Source: Neoarius graeffei
Lineage: Eukaryota > Chordata > Actinopteri > Siluriformes > Ariidae
Reading direction: 5' to 3'
DNA length: 64,000 bases
Assembly (NCBI RefSeq): GCF_027579695.1
Contig: NC_083570.1
Location: 92,081,999 to 92,145,998 of the forward strand
Shown: piece after piece, positions 55,095 through 64,000 of the stretch
Layout of the letters: each line of letters starts with the position of its first letter
How positions within the stretch are numbered: the stretch's first letter is position 1
Program-made: the position numbers and the translations under genes
Notes under the pieces: model-generated
What the model was told of the DNA's origin: nothing
The model's input: only the letters and a program-made list of their open reading frames with translations
Database searches by the model: none

Positions 55095-55653
55095 TAGAGG
55101 GAGAGACGATGGGACTCAAACACTGTGAGATTTTCAATAACACGATCTACAAGAGGACACTGTGCAGGGCGCATGTAATAGGTTTTAATATAAAATGATA
55201 GTATTTATTGCTAATTATGTGTGTTAATGAAGAAACTATGGTCATATGAAAGATAACCACTCAGAGTAACTTTTATTGTAATTGCGATTGTCCATATTTC
55301 TACATATTTATAACTTTGTTTTTGATATGCTACATCAAAATGTACAATTAATTAATTTACTGATTTAAGAGCCAATACTAATTTAACAAACATCATGAAT
55401 TGCAATACACTGCTAAAGCGTTATATTCACTTTTCTTTGTTCCATTTCTATCTTCTTTTAAAGCGATGCCTCAATGACAATCATGTCCTATTATATCAAT
55501 GAGCCACGTTAATGCCAATTTCAGTGAATAGAAAGTAAACATGCTACACTGTATTAAAGCAATAGATAACAGCTCGAGTAAGTCATTTAAAAAAAATCTT
55601 TGCAATGTTTTCTTGACTTTAGTGAATAGCTTATGACATTTGCAGGAAATAAA
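55095..55653 (+). other. hmgxb3: hmgxb3 3' untranslated region
   Basis: AT-rich sequence after the stop with no ORF. An AATAAA hexamer at 55648-55653 is a plausible polyadenylation signal; the true end is unknown. A SINE starts at 55858. Confidence 0.45.
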
Positions 55654-55857
55654 ATACAGACAAGGAAAGTTTCATGAACACAGACATAAATGCCAGGAAG
55701 TTTGATATAACAAGACCTTCAACATAACTTGTAGGAAAAACTTTACAGAAATATAACAAGAAATAACATGAGAACGTCGGTGGCGCCATTTTCTAAAGAT
55801 TTCGCAGTGCACCTGATCAGGAACCAGGAGTGATTTATGCTAATTATGTCAAATGTC

Positions 55858-56232
55858 GGCGGCACGGTGGCGTAGTGGTTAGTGCTGTCGCCTCACAGCA
55901 AGAAGGTCCGGGTTTGAGCCCCGTGGCCGGCGAGGGCCTTTCTGTGTGGAGTTTGCATGTTCTCCCCGTGTCCGCGTGGGTTTCCTCCGGGTGCTCCGGT
56001 TTCCCCCACAGTCCAAAGACATGCAGGTTAGGTTAACTGGTGACTCTAAATTGACCGTAGGTGTGAATGTGAGTGTGAATGGTTGTCTGTGTCTATGTGT
56101 CAGCCCTGTGATGACCTGGCGACTTGTCCAGGGTGTACCCCGCCTTTCGCCCGTAGTCAGCTGGGATAGGCTCCAGCTTGCCTGCGACCCTGTAGAACAG
56201 GATAAAGCGGCTACAGATAATGAGATGAGATG
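55858..56232 (+). mobile_element. tRNA-derived SINE copy 6
   Basis: Full-length plus-strand copy between the two convergent genes; head GGCGGCACGGTGGCGTAGTGG, B box-like GGTTTGAGCCCC, tail ATGAGATGAGATG. A flanking GTCAAATGTCG/GTCAAATGTCG duplication (about 55846 and 56232) fits target-primed insertion. Confidence 0.92.
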
Positions 56233-56501
56233 TCAAATGTCGCAGCACAATCTTCTCTATAACATTAAAGTGATTAAATGTAACAGACCACCACTGACTA
56301 AACCCAGAGTGCTCATGAGGACGATCACATTCTTTGACATTATTTACACATGGCAGTGTTTTGCTTGGTGCTACATAAAATACACATATACACAGTATAC
56401 AGTTTAATGAACAAGGCATGCAGGAGACAAGAAATATCTCATGAAAGAACAGAATGCGGTGCATGTCGTAAATAAGTGGATTTCAAAAAGATGTCGGGTG
56501 G

Positions 56502-56532
<31 letters not shown>

Positions 56533-57163
56533 TGTATTTAATCTAGTTAAAAATCATATACCATGATGAATCACAGATCTAAATTCTTGTTAAATAATGA
56601 TTCAATCATTCAAATACAAAAAAAAAAGCAATTCAGGAATATTACATGGATTTGCATAATAATAATAATAATAATAATATGCATTTAAAAAGAAAGAAAC
56701 CATTCATCAAGCTTGTAAAAAATATTAAAAATTGGAAAAATACACATATAACATAAAGTACCACTGTTTGTGCTCTTTTCCACTTTTCAAGAACAAGAAC
56801 AGACTGAGAAAAATGTGGAAGTGAACTTTGCAAGCTTGCTTCTGGGAGACGGAAATGCTGAATTGACTTTTTTCCCTCCATACGTCCAAACAGGGAACTG
56901 CGATTTAACACGAAATGAGTGAGATAAACTTTGTGACTTGTGTAAGCCTGGCATGAAACAGATCTCAGCCAATGAAACACCCATCTTACTCTAAATCTGT
57001 CTCATTTTGCCCTTGTAGAAAGGGAAGCTACAATCACTGAGGAATTTGACCCAAACACTGAAAGCAGTTTGGAATAAAGGTTACAATCAGGCGCGTGATT
57101 TATTTGCTGTGAGCGCTGGGCTTTTTTATTTAAAGTATCCTGAGAGTATAGTTAATTGAGGCC
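56233..57163 (-). other. csf1r 3' untranslated region and intergenic sequence
   Basis: No ORF of note. It contains a T17 run plus (TG)n at 56502-56534 and a (TAA)n tract near 56658. Minus-strand AATAAA-type hexamers at 57099-57104 and 57125-57130 lie only 35-65 nt past the stop, so the used polyadenylation site is unclear. Confidence 0.35.
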
Positions 57164-57307
57164 TTAGCAGAACTGATAGTTGTTGGCCTTCATCAGGGGC
57201 TGCTCATCTGCCTCCTGCTCACATGATTCCTCGTCACTTTTAGTGGGATCGCAGGCCTCCAGCTGCTCTTCGTCCAGTTCTTCTGTCTGCACGTTCTGAT
57301 ACTGAGT
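57164..57307 (-). CDS. csf1r: csf1r terminal exon (C-terminal tail)
   Basis: 47 codons plus TAA after the minus-strand acceptor CTGTTTTTAG. The tail is acidic (QTEELDEEQLEACDPTKSDE) and ends KANNYQFC. The final tyrosine context matches the conserved CSF1R C-terminus, known in mammals as a phosphotyrosine docking site. Confidence 0.9.
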   Translation of the reverse strand, partial: TQYQNVQTEELDEEQLEACDPTKSDEESCEQEADEQPLMKANNYQFC

Positions 57308-60300
57308 CTAAAAACAGAGACAGCAACTTCAGACTAAAGGCTCTGATTTAATACAATTCTAAACAATGATCAATAATCTGCGCATGCAATGCAATACACT
57401 CACTGGCCACTTTATTATGAACACCCACTCTTTTATGTACCGGTAGTTATCTAATCGGCCGATCCCTTGACAGCGGCACAGTGCATAAAATCATGCAGAT
57501 ACAAATCAAGAGCTTCAGCTAACTAATGTTCACTTCAAACATCAGAATGGGAAAAATTGTGATCTCAAAGTGTGACTTTCACTGTGGTATGGGTGTTGGT
57601 TTGAGCCAGATGGACTGGTTTGAGTGTTTCAGAAACTGCTGATCTCCTGGGGTTTTCACACACAACAGTCTCTGGAGTTTACACAGAGTGGTGCGAAAAA
57701 CAAAAAAGTGAGTGAGTGACAGTTCTGTGGGTGGAAATAAACGCCTTGTTGATAAGAGAGGTCAGAGGAAAATGGGCAGATTGGTTCGAGCTGCCAGGAA
57801 GGATATAGTAACTCATAGCAACTCTTTACAACCGTGGTGAGCAGAAAAGCATCTCAGCATGCAACAGCAGAAGACCACATTGGGTTCCACTCCTGCAGCC
57901 AAGAACAGGAATCTTAGAACCAAGAACACGGTCCTATTAAAATGGCCAGTGAGTGTAAATTGCTGCCATTGTTGTAGGTGATTAATAAAGAATCAAGTGA
58001 ATTAAATCATGTTAAGTAAGCAGAGGAAACATTGCAATATATAGCCATGGGAAAAAATAAAGTATATCCTCCTTCAGTTTTTTTATTTTGTTTATGAGGG
58101 CATAAATAACAATTCTGTGATCCTCAGCAATCTATAAAGAAACAAATAACCTCCAGTGACAGTCAAAACACACACACACAATGGGTTTCAATATGTAGTC
58201 ATTTTTCCAAAATTTAAACCAACATTCAGAAACCAGCTGGGGAAAAAAAAAGTCTACTGTTCCTGTTCCGACTTCCACAATCAATAAGAGAGAAATTAGC
58301 AGCCAGGTGTTACAAATGAAATGCACAAGATTAGTTAATCATCAAGACGTGTGACTTCCTCGATAAAAGCAGAACTTTTGGCAGATTGATGTTCTGGAGC
58401 ACTCAGGTGTGTGTCTACATCATAGTAGAAATTAAGGATATCAATCATGATCTCAGAAAAGGGAGGCACGGTGGTGTAGTGGTTAGCGCTGTCGCCTCAC
58501 AGCAAGAAGGTCCTGGGTTCGAGCCCCGTGGCCGGCAAGGGCCTTTCTGTGCGGAGTTTGCATGTTCTCCCCGTGTCCGTGTGGGTTTCCTCCGGGTGCT
58601 CCGGTTTCCCCCACAGTCCAAAGACATGCAGGTTAGGTTAATTGGTGCCTCTAAATTGACCGTAGGTGTGAATGTGAGTGTGAATGGTTGTCTGTGTGTC
58701 AGCCCTGTGATGACCTGGCGACTTGTCCAGGGTGTACCCCGCCTTTCGCCTGTAGTCAGCTGGGATAGGCTCCTGTGACCCTGTAGAACAGGATAAAGCA
58801 GCTAGAGATAATGAGATGAGATCTCAGAAAAGCAATTGTTACACTTCTTCAATCTGGGAAGGGTTATAAGGCCATCACCAAACAATTTGAAATTCACTAT
58901 TTTACAGTGAGGAGATTGTTTGTTTACAATGGAGCCTTCAAGACAGCTGTCTTCCCAGGAGTGGATGTTCCAGCAAATTCAGTCCAAGGTCAGACCCTTT
59001 AATGCACAGAGATGTAAAGAAAACACCAAGGCGAATATAATGTGCCTCTCTGGAAGCACATTAAATATTTTATGTTCATGACAGAAAAAGTAGAAAATGA
59101 CTGGGGGAAAAAGTATGGCTTTCAGGGAAGTGTGGTTAGGAAAAAGTCCTTCTCTCCAAAAAGAGTAATGCAGCATGAATTAGGTTTGCAAAATTGCATC
59201 TCCTCAAACCACGAAAGTTCTGCACCAAGATCCTGTGGACTGCTGAGGCCAAGGCAGAGATGTCTGGTCATCATGCACATGATTTGGGCTTGTTTTGCAG
59301 CTACAGGACCTGGGAAACTTGCAGTCATGAAGACAATGAACTCCACTCTTATACTACTGTAGTATATTCTTGAGTACTGTGGGGCCATGTGTCCAGCAGT
59401 TTAAAGGAGAGATGCAGAACCTTTATTTTTAAATACATTTCGGAGTGGATAGTATCTCCATCCTTGACTCTTATATGCTGCATAAATGGGAATTAAAATA
59501 TATATTTTTTAGAGTTAAAATCGACCGCAAAGTTGGCATTTGAGCTGCCCCGCTGAGCCAGCCAGCCCTGAGTGCGTGACGTCACAGCAGTAACCGGTTT
59601 TAAGGCCGAGGCCTTTGACGGCTATAGACCAAAGCCAGACTTGGCAGGCGAGAGTGGTTGCAATGTAGTCTGGTTAACACCAGACCATATCACAAGTGAA
59701 ATATGGTCTGGAATCCGCCTATTGAATTTCTCGTAGGGGAGGTGTGGTTTATGATTGTCAATGGCCGTTTATTGGACGTTGCGAATGTCTATCATTTGGC
59801 GTATACGTAGCCCATGGCCAATCATGGCAGTTGTACCCAGTGACGTAGTTAGAGCAACGAAGAGGCAAAGAAGGGAAGGAAAGAGTTTTTTAAAACAAAC
59901 TTTCACTCTAAACTATTCAGAACAGTGTCTAAAGCTTGATCGAAAGTTTGGTTCGTATCGCTCGCCGCCATGTTAAATGTGATCCGTAAACAGTCCCAAA
60001 TAAACTACAAGCTTCCGTTTGTCGAGTAGTACGCGTCACCGTCTTTCCACCCCTCCCCACTCTCTGATTGGCTCCCTAACTCAGGCGAGCCTTTAGACCA
60101 TAGTTTCCATGCTGTCTTTTCAGATCGGAACGATTGTGCAAAGCAGCATGGGATTTCCCAGGCTAGTTGCAATGGCCTCTTTGTTCGGATTTATTGGAGA
60201 TTCTTCGGATTCCACAGATAGTAGTACATCTGACTGTGACAGTCCTGAAATTGGAGTGTGTGTACATGCTACTGCTATACACGTAGAATTGTATCAGTTC

Positions 60301-63278
60301 GAACCATCGGAAAGTGAATCCAATAGTAACACGTCGGCCATGGAGGCCCCCACCTTACGAAACAAAGCCAGAGAACCAAGCCGTCTAGAGAATTGGATGG
60401 AATTGAACTGACAGTCTCATGTGACTCTCATTAAAACAGGATGGGCATTATAACTTATGCAACATACATGTACATGCATGCATTTTCACTGATAAAATGT
60501 AAAAGGCTAATTAAATAATCAGATAACCTGAGACAATCACATTCTGAAGCAAATTAAATCATCGTATACCGGTAACTTAAACACACAATACAAGTTACAT
60601 GTATTAATCTAAATCCAGGTAAACAATGTGTTATGTAACCAAATGAGAGTCGCATCTTACCCGTCTGTGTTCTCACTTCTTGAAGGCCAATCTTGTGGCC
60701 GATTGTTTTGAAACAATGTAACTTTCAGTTCTTTGTTCATTTGCTTCTTCCATGTAAGGGTGAGATATTATTGCTGAGGCAAGCATATCCGGTGGGGGGG
60801 TGGGAGAGCATATCCAGTGGAGAAATCTGACGACTGGTCCACTCATTCTCCATTTTCTCCATATGGAGTACTCCGCCATTACTGCTCGGCTCATGCTCCG
60901 GGAGAACTGGTGCAACTGAACTTGCTTTCCTTTTCTTGTAGTTTTCTTTACCTTTAATTGTTGGTACTGCACCCTCTTTCAATACGGGCTTATAGCCAAC
61001 GCTCCTCAACAGATCAGAGGTTTCGTACGAGTCATCAGTAAAATGTGCCTGTGAATTGCTCACAAGATGCGTCCAAATCTTTGCAGTTTGAACATTCTTG
61101 GGCCATGAATGCAACATGAATCCACCTTCTGTCATGTTGCTGCACCCGCCAGCAACACATCTACATGGCATGGCGATAAATTAGCTCAAAATGGAGGATT
61201 GGAGTTGCAGTCAGCTCTGTGTTTCAGTATAGCGAAAATGGCAATGAGACCGATAGGCTTCCTGCTGTGACATCACAGATGTCATTCACTCAGACCGCTA
61301 CCAATATGGATCATTTTAATCGTAAAAATTACAATATTAGATTTACTGTTGATGCTTAAAACTATTCCTGTGCCATTCTTGAGGTCTCAAAGCATTTATA
61401 AACAAAAAGTGAGGCCATGGTTCTCCTTTAAGCTGAGCCCAAATTGTGTCATGAAATAGGACAATGATCCCAAGCAAATTGAAATCCGAATGGCTAAAGA
61501 AAGAAAAAAAAAATGTGCTGAAATGGCCAATTCAAAGTCTGGATCTCAACTAGATGCTGTGGCAGGATCTTAACAGAGCTGTGTATAAACAAATGCCTTC
61601 AAATATCGATGAGATGCCATGGCTTAATGGTTAGAGAAGCAGCTTTGTGACCAAAAGGCCACTGTTCGATTCCCTAGAATGGTTGAAGTGTCCTTGAGCA
61701 AGACACCTAACCCCAACTGCTCCCCAGGCTGCTCTGGGTATGCTATATGTCACTCTGGATAAGAGCATTTGCTAAATACCATTCATGAATGAATAATGAA
61801 TGAATGATGAAGCAATGTTGGAAAGAAGAGTGAGTCAGAATTTCTCCAAAAGAATGTGTCAGAAAACATTCAGGTTTTTGTTGCTAAATGTGGGCAGTGT
61901 AATGGTTAGCGCTGTTGCCTCACAGCAAGAAGGTCCGGGTTCGAGCCCCGTGGCCGGCGAGGGCCTTTCTGTGTGCAGTTTGCATGTTGTCCGCGTGGGT
62001 TTCCTCTGGGTGCTCCGGTTTCCCCCACAGTCCAAAGACATGCAGGTTAGGTTAACTGGTGACTCTAAATTGACCGTAGGTGTGAATGTGAGTGTGAATG
62101 GTTGTCTGTGTCTATGTGTCAGCCCTGTGATGACCTGGCGACTTGTCCAGGGTGTACCCCGCCTTTCACCTGTAGTCAGCTGGGATAGGCTCCAGCTTGC
62201 CTGCGACCCTGTAGAGGGATAAAGCGGCTAGAGACAATGAGATGAGATGAGGTTGCTAAATGTTGTTCTACAAGTCACTGAAATATAGGGTGTGCTTACT
62301 TTTCCCAGCTGGTTTCCAAATGTTGGTTGACTTTTGGGGAAAAAAAGTGATTATATGTATTGAAAAATTTCCCCCCACCCTCAGTCACCTGAGGTTATTT
62401 GTTTGTTTAAAGAACCTGATGAGGCCCGTGCAATTGTTATTTAGGCCCTGATAAGTAAAAACATTGACTTGAAGGAGGGTGTACTTTTCTTTTTCCCATG
62501 ACTGTGATATAGAGTATAGAATATAGTATAAATGCAAAATAAGTTAATTTCTGTTTTCTGTTTATAAGCTATGTGTGAATTTAAATCTGTGTATAGTCTC
62601 TATTTGGCATCTGAAGTGTCAACATGTAACTAATATTTCATATGAAAGCCACATTGCCATGGCAATATTGTCGTCATTTTAAAATTGTCAATAGTTTCTG
62701 GTGATTTCGAAATACTATGGCGTAACTAACCTTAAGTGAAGCATATAATCTTGTCTTCAACTCATTGAAATGTTTCCACGGATATAATACCTTCCCTTCA
62801 GCTGTACAAATGTGTATGTGCAATATCAGTTCCCAAGTGAATTACAGGCTGGATTAAAATCACACTGGAGTTCCCAATGATTTTGCCGTGTAGTTTGCAT
62901 GTTTAGGGAGTAATTATCCAAATTGCAAACACACAAAATGGACAAGATATACTATTGTTCACATGTAAAAGGGGGGGAAAAAACCCACAATCCTCTGTAG
63001 ATTCTTCTAAATCAGCTTGTACCTTTTTTTGGCTGGTGTTATCAAGTCTGCATGTGTTTTCACAAGTAAATCAGGGTCTTGGTCAGCTAAGAAATTGTGC
63101 ACCATGTTTCTCGAGTGTTTTGGCGAGATCAGATGTGAGCCATTGAACCTTTCAGACATTTCTGCTTTTTACCTGATCTGGTGTTTCTCCCAGTAGCCTC
63201 TCGATGAGCTGAGCAATCTTGCTGAAAGTCGGCCGCTCTGTGGGTTCAAGGTTCCAACACGTTTTCATGATGGTGTAC
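57164..63278 (-). CDS. csf1r: csf1r, macrophage colony stimulating factor 1 receptor, last two coding exons
   Basis: The two minus-strand exons (63278-63173, then 57307-57164) join in phase 0. Together they encode 35 residues plus a leading split codon of the kinase C-lobe, then the 47-residue tail. CSF1R is a single-pass type III receptor tyrosine kinase that binds CSF1/IL34 and controls macrophages and, in fish, pigment cells. The kinase end shows CW followed by RP (CWNLEPTERPTFSKIAQLI, subdomain XI), and the protein ends NNYQFC like other CSF1R proteins. The start and the rest of the receptor lie beyond the window. The intron 57308-63172 is largely transposon. Which teleost paralogue (a or b) cannot be settled here. 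Confidence 0.88.
57397..57955 (+). mobile_element. Tc1/mariner-like MITE, CACTCACTGGCCACTTTA family, copy 2
   Basis: Ends CACTCACTGGCCACTTTA and AAATGGCCAGTGAGTG, flanked by TA. Contains a short coding remnant (MGRLVRAARKDIVTHSNSL). In the csf1r intron 90 nt from the terminal exon. Confidence 0.85.
58461..58820 (+). mobile_element. tRNA-derived SINE copy 7
   Basis: Flanked by a perfect 11-bp target duplication ATCTCAGAAAA (58450-58460 and 58821-58831). Head GGAGGCACGGTGGTGTAGTGG, B box GGGTTCGAGCCCC. Confidence 0.95.
60139..60411 (+). CDS. small acidic ORF of the Kolobok-like element
   Basis: MGFPRLVAMASLFGFIGDSS, then a Ser/Asp-rich run, VELYQFEPSESESNSNT and RLENWMELN/stop. The YQFEP motif after an acidic serine run is reminiscent of transposon-associated proteins with P2X7-type C-terminal domains. 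That link is weak. It lies opposite in strand to the THAP exon. Confidence 0.35.
   Translation, partial: QSSMGFPRLVAMASLFGFIGDSSDSTDSSTSDCDSPEIGVCVHATAIHVELYQFEPSESESNSNTSAMEAPTLRNKAREPSRLENWMELN
61022..61171 (-). pseudogene. THAP domain with a deletion
   Basis: MPCRCVAGGCSNMTEGGFML and [13 protein letters not shown] match copy 1. Then SNSQAHFTDDSY lacks the ~11 residues that hold the third Cys of the zinc site (LLCSAHF in copy 1). The finger cannot form as written. Confidence 0.7.
61615..61785 (+). mobile_element. second tRNA-derived SINE family, copy 1
   Basis: ATGGCTTAATGGTTAGAGAAG (A-box-like), CTGTTCGATTCCC (B box), CCTTGAGCAAGACACCTAAC and tail CTGGATAAGAGCATTTGC. Inside element E. 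Confidence 0.75.
61892..62251 (+). mobile_element. tRNA-derived SINE copy 8
   Basis: Flanked by a perfect 12-bp duplication GTTGCTAAATGT (61880-61891 and 62252-62263). 5' head slightly truncated; B box GGGTTCGAGCCCC and ATGAGATGAG tail intact. Confidence 0.95.
62509..63172. other. csf1r intron, no gene seen
   Basis: AT-rich intron sequence between element E and the penultimate coding exon; nothing recognised. Confidence 0.4.
63173..63278 (-). CDS. csf1r: csf1r penultimate coding exon (end of kinase domain)
   Basis: A 106-nt exon; on the minus strand the acceptor is TGTTCAG and the donor GATCAG/GTAAAA. It encodes YTIMKTCWNLEPTERPTF and continues KIAQLIERLLGETPDQ. The Arg-Pro after the conserved Cys-Trp is the subdomain XI signature of tyrosine kinases. 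Confidence 0.9.
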
Positions 63279-63425
63279 CTGAACACAAATGTTTCCAACA
63301 CAAAAAGTCTCATATGTGCGTAAAAAATGAAATACAAAAGTAGAATTTGTATTGAATCAAGGAGTCATGACAGCTATGATTGTTAGGAAAACAAAATTCG
63401 TCTCTCTGTGGCATTCCATATGGAA

Positions 63426-63600
63426 GGAAGCTGTGGCCTAATGGTTAGAGAGACAACTTTGGGACCAAAAGGTCACCAGTTTGATTCCCTGGACCAGCAG
63501 GAATGGTTGAAGTGCCCTTGAGCAAGGCACCTAACCCCCAACTGCTCCACAGACTGCTCTGGGTACAGTATGTTGTACGTTGCTCTGGATAAGAGCAGTG
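63426..63600 (+). mobile_element. second tRNA-derived SINE family, copy 2
   Basis: GTGGCCTAATGGTTAGAGAG (A-box-like), CAGTTTGATTCCC (B box), CCTTGAGCAAGGCACCTAAC, tail CTGGATAAGAGCAG. In the upstream csf1r intron. Confidence 0.75.
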
Positions 63601-63773
63601 GTGAACCATTACTATTAGAGCTGGGACTTGAGCTCAGCCAGACACCAAAAAAGCAACAGGGCAAAAGATTTTGCAAGGGATTAGTAGCAGGCTCCCAGGT
63701 CACTCCGTTGTGTGTAGCTGTCGATGTTGATTTTAAGAGTAACTAAGTGAATTGCACAGGGAAATGAATACTT

Positions 63774-64000
63774 ACAGTTGTGTTCAAAATAATAGCAGTG
63801 TGTTTAAAAATGTGAGTAAAGCTCAAAATCCTTATAATAGTTTTTATTCCCATGCATTGGGAACACTGCACATTATATTCTACATCAAAACATGAAGAAA
63901 AATGTATGAATATTTTAATTACTTTACAGAAAATGAAGAAAAATGAACATTGGGCTGTTCAAAAAAATAGCAGTGTCTGCATTTTTCATTACAAACTCCA
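63774..64000 (+). mobile_element. Tc1-like transposon left end, cut by the window
   Basis: CAGTTGTGTTCAAAATAATA with AGCAGTGTG, and an inner copy of the same motif (TGTTCAAAAAAATAGCAGTG) at 63957: the outer/inner repeat plan of Tc1 elements. The transposase would lie beyond the window. Confidence 0.75.

Larger units (their letters stand above)
59405..61427 (-). mobile_element. Kolobok-like element copy 2 (TTAA duplication, broken THAP domain)
   Basis: TTAA at 59401-59404 and 61428-61431, short inverted ends AGGAGA/TCTCCT. Inserted in the transposase remnant of element E. About 540 bp longer than copy 1, with an extra ORF at 60139-60411. Confidence 0.78.
58042..62508 (+). mobile_element. Tc1/mariner-like element E, decayed, with three nested insertions
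   Basis: Left GCCATGGGAAAAA, right TTTTTCCCATGACTG, with CTCCTTCA near each end, close to TA. Its transposase remnant is split by SINE copies 7 and 8, a second SINE type (61615-61785) and a Kolobok-like element. Readable bits include FSPKRVMQHELGLQNC and the region around GACAATGATCCCAAGC. Confidence 0.65.

Noticed and set aside
52578-52844. 88-codon ORF in the last hmgxb3 intron
   Set aside because: No homology recognised, no splice signals, and no conserved pattern.

Overview
This is vertebrate, almost certainly teleost fish, nuclear DNA. The reasons are spliced host exons with GT/AG borders, Tc1-type transposons with ~210-bp inverted/direct-repeat ends, several hAT and Kolobok-like families, tRNA-derived fish SINEs, and an AT-rich background full of microsatellites. 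An ostariophysan such as a catfish is possible, but the order cannot be fixed from the sequence alone.

Two host genes lie tail to tail. On the plus strand, 18 exons between 2864 and 55094 encode about 1,043 residues of the C-terminal part of hmgxb3 (HMG-box containing 3). All reading phases agree from exon to exon, down to a TGA stop at 55092-55094; the HMG-box exons lie upstream of the window. On the minus strand, two exons (63173-63278 and 57164-57307) encode the end of the tyrosine-kinase domain and the C-terminal tail of csf1r (colony stimulating factor 1 receptor, type III receptor tyrosine kinase), ending in NNYQFC. The convergent hmgxb3/csf1r arrangement is the one I know from mammals, so this is conserved synteny.

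Nearly everything else is transposon sequence packed into introns. Three Tc1 families are well resolved. Family A (896-2484, 34684-36293, 52883-54492) has two intact 340-codon transposases and one with a single stop. Family B (19389-20993, 22409-24007, 32273-33839) has one intact and two decayed copies. Family C is a rearranged composite present at two loci (18595-25817 and 40197-41748). Many hAT-type elements keep clear 5-, 6-, 7- or 8-bp target duplications (5144-9546, 5980-7431, 7881-8788, 12219-13532, 14420-15203, 15563-18241, 15762-17100, 18925-21639, 46468-47008). Three elements have TTAA duplications and THAP-domain ORFs, which fits the Kolobok superfamily (26196-27680, 50454-51798, 59405-61427). 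There are also a 5'-truncated L1/Tx1-type LINE (18802-24428), a Harbinger-type MITE with TTA duplication (44456-44970), Tc1/mariner-like MITEs, eight copies of one tRNA-derived SINE, two of a second SINE, and many fold-back repeats.

The nesting gives a relative history. For example, a Tc1-C composite was hit by a LINE with a 15-bp duplication, the LINE by a hAT with an 8-bp duplication, and the hAT by a Tc1-B; a second Tc1-B sits elsewhere in the LINE. Least explained are three recurring sequences. Element X carries two conserved small ORFs and a ~150-bp palindromic end, and two inverted copies enclose two hmgxb3 exons. Element Y is a fold-back repeat with a short conserved coding exon. A ~4.1-kb TIR-bounded element (26166-30270) hosts a membrane-protein ORF I cannot name.
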